The translations under genes and the position numbers were made by a program. The notes beneath the pieces were generated by a model, which worked only from the letters and a program-made list of their open reading frames with translations, was not told the origin of the DNA and searched no databases. Below, piece by piece: positions 48,770-55,688 of a DNA stretch of 64,000 nucleotides; position 1 is the stretch's first letter, and each line of letters opens with the position of its first letter. The stretch lies in the NCBI GenBank assembly GCA_002869925.2, contig NEWT02000029.1, positions 143,070 through 207,069 on the forward strand. Reading direction: 5' to 3'. The stretch is from Nitrospira sp. CG24A. Its GTDB lineage: Bacteria > Nitrospirota > Nitrospiria > Nitrospirales > Nitrospiraceae.

Positions 48770-49260
48770 GAGGGGAGTGGCCAGGTGCCCTTCTTGCTCG
48801 CAGAACAGGGGAGGGGATGGAGCCTGATGATCTTCTGTGCTCGCGCAACGCGCGGTCGCGGACTCCCCTCGTTGGACGCGCGCAGTGGAAGATCAATCAG
48901 CCCCCATCCCTGGAGAGAACACGAGCGAGCTTGGAGGGACCATGTATATCGTCCGATGCGCGCAGTGAAGGGCAGCCTTGGCCATTCCCCTTGGGAGCAA
49001 AGTGGAAAAATGACAACAAAAGATGGGAAGGGCACCCACATTGGTCCTGTGCTCCCGGAACGCGCGCCCTGAGAAGGATAGGAAAGGCAGCCTAGTCGTC
49101 CTCCTGCTCGCGGAACGCGCACGATGGGAATGTGCTCGTTCGACGCGCGCAATCGAGGATCGACCAGGCTCCCCTTGAAAATGTAATGGGGAATTGAAAG
49201 AACACGCGCAGTAAAGTGCAGCCTCGGCTCCCCCAAGAGAGACATAGGGTAGGATCCCCC
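48770..49260. repeat. Cluster of family-2 palindromic repeats (clear units 48814-48910 and 49086-49174)
   Basis: GGGATGGAGCCTGATGATCTTC-[TGTGCTCGCGCAACGCGCGG...GTTGGACGCGCGCAGTG]-GAAGATCAATCAGCCCCCATCCC and GGCAGCCTAGTCGTCCTCC-[cap]-GAGGATCGACCAGGCTCCC. Confidence 0.85.
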
Positions 49261-49323
49261 TGGCTCCACCGTGACGTCAAGACAACGATAATGTATATTC
49301 ATGTCCTCAACGGCCCTGGGGGC

Positions 49324-49399
49324 GTTCGTAGTCAGGTAGGCGGGCTTTGATCCATTCTAAGAGGTGGTTTTATGCGGATCCGCCTAAACATTGTTAGCC
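49324..49399 (+). other. Integron attI-like leader, copy 2
   Basis: GTTCGTAGTCAGGTAGGCGGGCTTTGATCCATTCTAAGAGGTGGTTTTATGCGGATCCGCCTAAACATTGTTAGCC; tail resembles the class 1 attI core (CCTAAAACAAAGTTAGGC). Confidence 0.6.
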
Positions 49400-49415
49400 G
49401 CCAGAAAGGCAGCAG

Positions 49416-50099
49416 ATGTTCATCGCCGCAGCAGTGAAGATAACGCCCGAAGTCGAGAAGCACCTGCTTGAGCTTCAGGATAGTGGGGCATTTGGGGACA
49501 TGAAGGTCGACTTCATTCGACAATTGTTAGCCTTGCACGCGGCGAACAAAGGCCCGACTGCCGTAGACATTGCACACCAATCAAATCTATCGGTTCGAAC
49601 TGTCCGTGAGCTAAATCATGAACTCCAAGGTCAGCCCGACCTGTCTCGCAAGCGGCTCGCGTCGGTCTTCATCAGCTATGGCGGCCCAGATGATGCGTTT
49701 GCAAGAAAGCTATATCACGCGCTGAAAGACAAAGGAGTGGAAGTCTTCTTCTTCCCAGAGTCCGCAACGCCTGGTGACAAGTTGCACCGCACAATGAGCC
49801 AAGCGGTATACGACTACGATCGCGTTCTGCTCATATGCTCTCGCTCTTCACTGGTTCGGCCAGGTGTTCTCAATGAACTCGAACAAGTTCTTTCCCGTGA
49901 GGCCAGAGAAGGCGGGGCTGAGTTACTCATGCCAGTCCTACTTGACGACTTCGCACTCGCTGAATGGGTACCCGAGCGCGCAGACTTAGCGCGACAAGTT
50001 TGTGACCGCGTTGCAGCTGATTTTCGGAACGCATCGATTGACTCTGAATTCGTCAAGCAGCTGGATCGAGTATTGGTCGCATTGAATTGCGAGGCATGA
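49416..50099 (+). CDS. TIR domain protein with N-terminal helical/HTH-like region, cassette-encoded
   Basis: LASVFISYGGPDDAFARKLYHALKDKGVEVFFFPESATPGDKLHRTMSQAVYDYDRVLLICSRSSLVRPGVLNELEQVL. Confidence 0.88.
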   Translation: MFIAAAVKITPEVEKHLLELQDSGAFGDMKVDFIRQLLALHAANKGPTAVDIAHQSNLSVRTVRELNHELQGQPDLSRKRLASVFISYGGPDDAFARKLYHALKDKGVEVFFFPESATPGDKLHRTMSQAVYDYDRVLLICSRSSLVRPGVLNELEQVLSREAREGGAELLMPVLLDDFALAEWVPERADLARQVCDRVAADFRNASIDSEFVKQLDRVLVALNCEA

Positions 50100-50109
50100 A
50101 TAAGCTGAC

Positions 50110-50166
50110 GGCTAACCTTTCGTTCCAGTGGACTGCCTTCGCAGCCGCTGAACTCAAACGTTGAGC
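50110..50166 (+). other. attC site (57 bp)
   Basis: GGCTAACCTTTCGTTCCAGTGGACTGCCTTCGCAGCCGCTGAACTCAAACGTTGAGC; imperfect stem with two extrahelical bases; R' GTTGAGC. Confidence 0.85.
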
Positions 50167-50230
50167 CGACGTTTCGCGTCGTCCCAACGGCCCCGCGGAT
50201 GGTTCTCCGCCGGCTGGCCCGAGAAACGCG

Positions 50231-50313
50231 GCCCAACCAGCGGCTGCAGCGGACCTCCGTTGCACAAACTTCGTTTGCTCTGCGGACGCCGCTGATCCGT
50301 GAGGCCGTTAGAT
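50231..50313 (+). other. attC site (83 bp)
   Basis: GCCCAAC...GCGGACCTCCGTTGCACAAACTTCGTTTGCTCTGCGGACGCCGCTGATCCGTGAGGCCGTTAGAT; perfect RYYYAAC and GTTRRRY boxes. Confidence 0.87.
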
Positions 50314-50319
50314 TTTGCA

Positions 50320-50922
50320 ATGCATCCTGACCTACCCGCACAGTCTCTCGCCGCGATTGCAACCGTTGTAGCTGCATTGATCGCTGCGGCCTTCTCCTTC
50401 GTCAATCTAACCCTCAACAAGGAACAGAAGACCTCGGAGTTCCGCCAGGCATGGATTGACGGACTGCGAGAAGACCTCGCAGCCTTCTTTGCCGGGGCAC
50501 GGGCGTTCGCCAGGGCGACTGAGGAACTGAAATCAGCTGCTAGCGCTAGTCGCGCGGCCCTACCGCTTGCCATGAGTCCTGAGAAGATCAGTGATATCCG
50601 CTACCAAGCAGCCGAGACACGCTACCGAATACAGCTGCGACTCAACCTAAAAGAGCCGGAGCACAAGGAATTGCTCCGGTTGATGCTGGTGGCAGCAGAT
50701 GAGCAGAACAAATTCTTAGCAGACAAGAGCGACGTGGAGAGAACTCTTCAGGCAATAGAAAACGCTGCCGACTATGCACCCCAAATTCTCAAGGCAGAGT
50801 GGGAACGCGTTAAACGAGGAGAACTCGCGTTTCGTCTAGCAAGAAACTGGATCGCGCCCGCAATCGTCCTCATATCATTGCTGTTCGTAGCCCTCGTCTG
50901 GGTGGGTCGCGTGAAAATCTAG
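50320..50922 (+). CDS. Cassette-encoded hypothetical protein with N- and C-terminal TM helices
   Basis: SLAAIATVVAALIAAAFSFVNLTLNKEQKTSEFRQAWIDGLREDLAAFF ... IAPAIVLISLLFVALVWV; bounded by attC sites. Confidence 0.8.
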   Translation: MHPDLPAQSLAAIATVVAALIAAAFSFVNLTLNKEQKTSEFRQAWIDGLREDLAAFFAGARAFARATEELKSAASASRAALPLAMSPEKISDIRYQAAETRYRIQLRLNLKEPEHKELLRLMLVAADEQNKFLADKSDVERTLQAIENAADYAPQILKAEWERVKRGELAFRLARNWIAPAIVLISLLFVALVWVGRVKI

Positions 50923-50999
50923 CCCTTCCATCGAGCGGACCTCTGCCGCACAAACGGCGTTTGCTCCGCGGATGCCGCTGATCCGCAGGGCCGTTGGGC
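50917..50999 (+). other. attC site (83 bp)
   Basis: ATCTAGC...GCGGACCTCTGCCGCACAAACGGCGTTTGCTCCGCGGATGCCGCTGATCCGCAGGGCCGTTGGGC; closely similar to 50231-50313. Confidence 0.83.
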
Positions 51000-51026
51000 G
51001 TAACAAAATGTTGGGAGCACGGACAA

Positions 51027-51502
51027 ATGAATAAGACAAAGCCGCAGCTTATTACCGCTGGATTCTCTTTGGTGCCGTACCTCTTAGTGTCGTGGGGTTA
51101 TGCCGAATTAACAGATGGAAGAACTGAGACGTTTTGGACCGCATTTGGTGTCTTGGTTGGATTAAGATTGTTTTTTAGCGTCATTGAGACGATTGGTAGT
51201 GTTCTTTCTTGGAGGCTTTATGGCAGAAAGCTCATGGTTCAAAAAATGCTAGAAGCTCTCCGAACTAACAAATTTCCCAACGCTTCTATTCTCACGACGA
51301 CATACTGGGCTATTTAGCGAGGATCGAGGATAGCGAGGAAGTTTCATCTTCGGTAAAGAGTGCAGCCAAACAATTGGAATTTATGTTGGTGACCTTTGAG
51401 AATCTTGGAATACTAGCGGGCGCTCGTATGTATTCTGCAACGGAAGCCGCGCTTGAAGTTTATTCACCCAGAAGCGCAGCGAAAGAATTCCCGTGGGGCT
51501 AA
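51027..51502 (+). pseudogene. Cassette-encoded two-TM membrane protein disrupted by a frameshift near 51310
   Basis: Frame 1 MNKTKPQLITAGFSLVPYLLVSWGYAELTDG...ILTTTYWAI*; continues in another frame as YLARIEDSEEVSSSVKSAAKQLEFMLVTFENLGILAGARMYSATEAALEVYSPRSAAKEFPWG*. Confidence 0.7.
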
Positions 51503-51536
51503 TAATGAATCGCACCGCTCGTTTCGTGTGGTTCGC

Positions 51537-51584
51537 GCCCAACAAGGTGCTCAAGCCGACTCGCTACGTCGGCGCTACGAGGCC
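51537..51584 (+). other. Degenerate attC site
   Basis: GCCCAACAAGGTGCTCAAGCCGACTCGCTACGTCGGCGCTACGAGGCC: good R'' box and AGCCGAC/GTCGGC(G)CT stem, no clear GTTRRRY. Confidence 0.6.
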
Positions 51585-51706
51585 ATAGAAAAGGGGTCTG
51601 GAATCTTAATTTCTCATAAGCATTCAAAAGTATTCCCAATCCCTCGCCTCCTTATATTCCCTCCCGAGTGCTCAGTTCGCGGCTGAGTGGTGGAGCATTC
51701 AGCGTC

Positions 51707-51961
51707 TCAGTAATGGAAACGCAACTGCGCGATCATGAGCGCATCCCCCTCTACGCGATAGACCATTCGATGCTCATCATTTATTCGACGTGACCAGTAC
51801 CCCGAAAGCGCATGTTTCAAGGGCTCAGGCTTACCCACTCCTGCGAAGGGCTCTCGTTGTGTCTCGCGTATCAGCTTATTAATTCTCTCAACCATGCGCT
51901 TGTCTTGCTTTTGCCAATAGACATAGTCGTCCCATGCATCGTCAGCGAAGATCAGTTTCAC
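51707..51961 (-). CDS. yoeB: YoeB-family mRNA interferase toxin
   Basis: MKLIFADDAWDDYVYWQKQDKRMVERINKLIRETQREPFAGVGKPEPLKHALSGYWSRRINDEHRMVYRV. Confidence 0.93.
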   Translation of the reverse strand: MKLIFADDAWDDYVYWQKQDKRMVERINKLIRETQREPFAGVGKPEPLKHALSGYWSRRINDEHRMVYRVEGDALMIAQLRFHY

Positions 51962-52209
51962 TTGGCTAGCTTCCGCTCAATGCCTTTGCCGGCGTTCAGT
52001 TGTGCAGCAGCTGCAAGAAGACGTTTGGCGTTAGCGGGAGTGCGCAAGAGGTATGCGGTTTCTTCTAGCGATTTGTAGTCTTCCAGCGAGAGCATCACGA
52101 CCGACTGTTCTCCATTGCGCGTAATGATCAGAGCTTCGTGGTCGTCGCACACGCGGTCCATTGCGCTTGCGAGGTTTGCGCGAACGGTGGTGTACGTCAT
52201 AGCATCCAT
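51958..52209 (-). CDS. yefM: YefM-family antitoxin
   Basis: MTYTTVRANLASAMDRVCDDHEALIITRNGEQSVVMLSLEDYKSLEETAYLL; ATGA overlap with yoeB. Confidence 0.93.
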   Translation of the reverse strand: MDAMTYTTVRANLASAMDRVCDDHEALIITRNGEQSVVMLSLEDYKSLEETAYLLRTPANAKRLLAAAAQLNAGKGIERKLAK

Positions 52210-52504
52210 AGTAAGCCTCCAGATATGTACGTGTTACTGTACATCGTTGTTTGCCAATTGTCTAGCGCCGCCGACTCTGAGAATGGACGGAAATACGAGG
52301 TCAGCTGTGGCGGCTGTTGCTGATGGCCTTGTGCGGCCGTGGTCGCGATAGGATGGGCCGTGGCTGAGATCGAGGAGGTGGATGGTGGCGGTGGTGCTCT
52401 CATTCGCTCGTCTGAAGAGAGGTATAGGGGCGGATCTCGCGGGCTGCCACAGTGCCGTCAAGATAACAATATAAATTCATGTCCTCAACCACGGCTCTGA
52501 GAGC

Positions 52505-52580
52505 GTTCGTAGTCCGGCAGGCGGGCTTTGAATCCATTCACAAAGGTGGTCTTATGCGGATCCGCGTAAGCTGCCGTGAT
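52505..52580 (+). other. attI-like leader, copy 3 (3' core diverged)
   Basis: GTTCGTAGTCCGGCAGGCGGGCTTTGAATCCATTCACAAAGGTGGTCTTATGCGGATCCGCGTAAGCTGCC; upstream identity with copy 2 extends to about 52450. Confidence 0.55.
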
Positions 52581-52683
52581 AAACCACATGGCAGAGAGTA
52601 AATAATTGTCGGTAAGGGGGTTAACAGGTTTTCGACGAGAAATTTTCAGGCGTGTTATGCGGACAAACGCCCAGGGTTCAGGA

Positions 52684-52714
52684 GCTTAAGCGGATCGGCC
52701 TAAACATTGATAGG
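52684..52714 (+). other. attI-like core, copy 4 (3' part only)
   Basis: CTTAAGCGGATCGGCCTAAACATTGATAGGC, 6 nt before the HAD gene. Confidence 0.5.
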
Positions 52715-52720
52715 CAATTC

Positions 52721-53350
52721 ATGCATATGAAATATCGGCTGGCAATTTTTGACTTCGATGGAACTTTAGCGGACTCATTTCCCTTCTTTGTTCAAGTATT
52801 CAACCAACTCGCCGAACAACATGGTTTCAAAAAAATTGATCCGGATTTAGCGCCTACTTTCCGGCACTACAACGCCAGGCAGATCATGAAACAGGTAGGG
52901 ATGCCTGACTGGAAACTCCCTTTTGTGGTCAAGAGTTTTACCTCCCTCATGAAGCAACATGCGGCAAGCATCTCGCCGTTTGAACATGTTGATGACTTGC
53001 TGTTTCATTTGGCCAATAAAGGAGTGACTCTTGCCATCGTATCGTCAAACTCCTACGACAATGTCAGCCAGATTCTAGGGTCTACCAATATAAAACTGAT
53101 CAGCCAATTCGAGTGCGGGATGTCGATGTTTGGCAAACCGGCCAGAATACGGAAGGTGCTCAAAAAGACCGGGACCCCCTGCCACGAAGTCATCTATATC
53201 GGCGATCAAGTTGCCGATCTGGAGGCAGCGCGTAAGGAAAGCATTGATTTTGGAGCGGTGTCATGGGGGTACGAAACGATTGAGTCTCTTAGAAAATATT
53301 TCCCTGAAGAGGAGTTCGATTGTGTGTCCGCTATCAGAAGAATCGCCTAA
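52721..53350 (+). CDS. HAD-superfamily hydrolase
   Basis: LAIFDFDGTLADSFPFF, LAIVSSNSYDNV, VIYIGDQVADLEAARKESIDFGAVSWGYE. Confidence 0.92.
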   Translation: MHMKYRLAIFDFDGTLADSFPFFVQVFNQLAEQHGFKKIDPDLAPTFRHYNARQIMKQVGMPDWKLPFVVKSFTSLMKQHAASISPFEHVDDLLFHLANKGVTLAIVSSNSYDNVSQILGSTNIKLISQFECGMSMFGKPARIRKVLKKTGTPCHEVIYIGDQVADLEAARKESIDFGAVSWGYETIESLRKYFPEEEFDCVSAIRRIA

Positions 53351-53395
53351 TCGCGGCGAGAGTCCGCACGAGTGGACTATCAGGCGGCATTCCCA

Positions 53396-53645
53396 CAGGA
53401 TGCTCAAAAAGTTTGTCCAGCAAGGCCGCAGTGAGCGACCAACGATGATCCTTCCAAGCTTGCTGGTGTACGTTGCCTAGGATGGCCCGGATGAGTTCCC
53501 CACTGCGCGTGTTCTTTCAATTCTCCGTTACATTTTCAAGGGCAGCCTGGTCGATCCTCGATTGCGCGCGTCGAACGAGCACATTCCGATCGTGCGCGTT
53601 CCGCGAGCAGGAGGACGACCAGGTTGCCCTTCTCCCAGCTAGTTC
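53396..53645. repeat. Composite of family-1 half and family-2 palindromes
   Basis: AGGATGCTCAAAAAGTTTGTCCAGCAAGGCCGCAGTGAGCG then GGGCAGCCTGGTCGATCCTC-[cap]-GGAGGACGACCAGGTTGCCC (53540-53629). Confidence 0.8.
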
Positions 53646-54124
53646 TCGATTTTCGACGGCTCAAGATGAAACGCGGCGACTTTGGGGCGAACGAGATTGG
53701 CAAAGTCCTTGTACCGTAGCTTGATCGCGCCGACATAGGTTCCAGCTTCAAACACGATGGACTCATCTTCGGTCAGGAGCTGATCCACATAGACTTCCAC
53801 GCCGTAGAGATTGCCGAACGGCGGCATCGTGCCGACCTGACAATCGGGGAACAAATTCGCGCACTCGGCTTCTGTCGCTAATCGGACATCGCGGGCTTCC
53901 AGCACATCTCGCAATCGTTTCAAATCTACACGCCAGGTAGAGGGGAGCACTGTCATCACGAAGTACTGATCGGCCTTCACCACGACGACTTTCGCGACAA
54001 GTTTTCCCGGCACATCCAGCGTGTGGGCCACGTCGTGGGCGGTGTAGGCCTTCGGGTGGTTGACCACGTCATAGGGAATTTTGTTGGCATCGAGATAACT
54101 CTGAAGTCGTTTTAGCACCGGCAT
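53639..54124 (-). CDS. YbaK/aminoacyl-tRNA deacylase domain protein
   Basis: YDVVNHPKAYTAHDVAHTLDVPGKLVAKVVVVKADQYFVMTVLPSTWRVDL...GTMPPFGNLYGVEVYVD. Confidence 0.9.
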   Translation of the reverse strand: MPVLKRLQSYLDANKIPYDVVNHPKAYTAHDVAHTLDVPGKLVAKVVVVKADQYFVMTVLPSTWRVDLKRLRDVLEARDVRLATEAECANLFPDCQVGTMPPFGNLYGVEVYVDQLLTEDESIVFEAGTYVGAIKLRYKDFANLVRPKVAAFHLEPSKIEN

Positions 54125-54497
54125 GGCAACCTCCCTCGCTAATAGACGGAGCACGCAATAACCGCATGGTGACTCTCACTATTCAAGCGAGCAAGGAAAA
54201 TGCCATGAAGGCTTCGCGGCGACGATTCCGTAAACGCGTGAAGAGTAGAGGGGTTAGCGCGATGTGCAGCAGAGCATCGAGAGGATGTTGCCCGCCCGCT
54301 GTTGCATTTCACCACGGTCTCTCTTTATTACCGTGGCAAAAGGCTACGAGACCGCCTATTCCCCCTCCTATTATCGCGGGTTTTCCGCGGCACACCTCCT
54401 GCTGATCTTTTCATGGAGCCTGATGACCGTGAGGCTAAGAATTTCAGAGTGGATGCCGCGAGCGAGGGGGGTGTGTGCCGACGCCTGGTGGATACGT

Positions 54498-55688
54498 ATG
54501 AAGAGCTGGAAGCGCGGGATAGGCTTCCTGGTGGTCGGCCTTGCCGCTGTTGCCCTCGCAGGACTTCTTGCCTGCGAGAGGACTCCCGACCAAGCGGCTG
54601 AGCCCAAGAAGGCCGTTGTGGCTGACAGGCCTGGAGTGCTCCGTCTCACAGCCGAAGAACTCTCCCGGACAGCGATTGAGCTTGCGCCGGTTGCTCGTGG
54701 GGCGTTGCTGGTGCCACGGGAATTTCCTGCCACAGTGCAAGCCAACGAAAATGAACTGGCGGAGGTGACCACGCTCATTAGGGGCCGGGTGGTGAAGGTC
54801 CACGTGGATGTCGGTCAAGACGTGAAAAAAGACGCCTTGCTGGCGACGCTCCACAGTACAGACCTCGGCGTGGCGGAGGGGGCGTATCTAAAATCTGCCG
54901 CAAAATTGCACGAAGCGGAACTTGCGTTCGAGCGCGCCAGGGAACTGCATGAACAAAAGGTGGTGAGCCTGGCTGAGTTGCAGCGCCGTGAGGCCACAAT
55001 GAAAACGGTACGAGCCGAAGCGCGCGAGGCGCGGAACCGTCTGGAACTGCTCGGTGTCCCTCGTGAGGAAATCGAGCGGCTTGACCGCGAGGATACGATC
55101 AAGGCCGACGTGCCCCTGCGTGCGCCATTCGATGGCCGGGTCATCATGCGCAATATCACGAGGGGCGAGGTGGTCGAGATGGAGCAGAAGCTTTTCACTG
55201 TCGCGGATCTCTCGGATGTGTGGGTGGTCGGAAACGTGCCGGAGAAGGATGTGCAGTATATCCGCAAGGACCAGAAGGTCGATGTCATTGTGTCCGCTTA
55301 TCCCCATGCCATCATTCCGGGAACGATCACCTATATCGGGGACGTGATCAATCCGGCCACCCGCACGATGCGTTTGCGGGTGACCGTGTCAAACCCCGGT
55401 CGGCTGCTGAAACCGGAAATGTTCGCCACCGTCCGCGTCCATGCGGCGGCAACTCCTGAGGCGCTGACCGTGCCGCTTGCGGCAGTCCAAAACGGCCCCG
55501 CTGGGAAGATGGTGTTCGTTCATCGGGGAACGAATGACTTCGAAGTGAGAACGGTCAAGGTGGGAAGTGAGCAGGGAGAGGTCGTGACGGTGTTGGAGGG
55601 GGTGAACGCCGGCGAGCAGGTCGTGACCAAGGGATCGTTCGTACTCAAGTCCGAGATGGAACGGCACAAGATCGAGCCGACGCCATGA
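54498..55688 (+). CDS. RND efflux periplasmic adaptor (CzcB/CusB type), lipoprotein-like
   Basis: LLACERTPDQ; RGRVVKVHVDVGQDVKKDALLATLHSTDL; LRAPFDGRVIMRNITRGEVVE. Confidence 0.92.
   Translation: MKSWKRGIGFLVVGLAAVALAGLLACERTPDQAAEPKKAVVADRPGVLRLTAEELSRTAIELAPVARGALLVPREFPATVQANENELAEVTTLIRGRVVKVHVDVGQDVKKDALLATLHSTDLGVAEGAYLKSAAKLHEAELAFERARELHEQKVVSLAELQRREATMKTVRAEAREARNRLELLGVPREEIERLDREDTIKADVPLRAPFDGRVIMRNITRGEVVEMEQKLFTVADLSDVWVVGNVPEKDVQYIRKDQKVDVIVSAYPHAIIPGTITYIGDVINPATRTMRLRVTVSNPGRLLKPEMFATVRVHAAATPEALTVPLAAVQNGPAGKMVFVHRGTNDFEVRTVKVGSEQGEVVTVLEGVNAGEQVVTKGSFVLKSEMERHKIEPTP

Noticed and set aside
48730-49302. 190-aa minus-strand ORF over 48.7-49.3 kb
   Set aside because: Entirely made of family-2 repeat modules; same peptide fragments (RASNEHI, ARRTSTF) recur wherever the repeats occur, so it is repeat translation rather than a gene.
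52505-52535. tRNA-like 3' end (GGGCTTTGAATCC) within the leader
   Set aside because: No cloverleaf, anticodon arm or CCA-side acceptor stem can be built around it.
53346-53388. attC site after the HAD gene
   Set aside because: GCCTAAT...AGTCC/GGACT...CAGGCGG forms a nested hairpin but lacks a GTTRRRY core; kept only as something to check.
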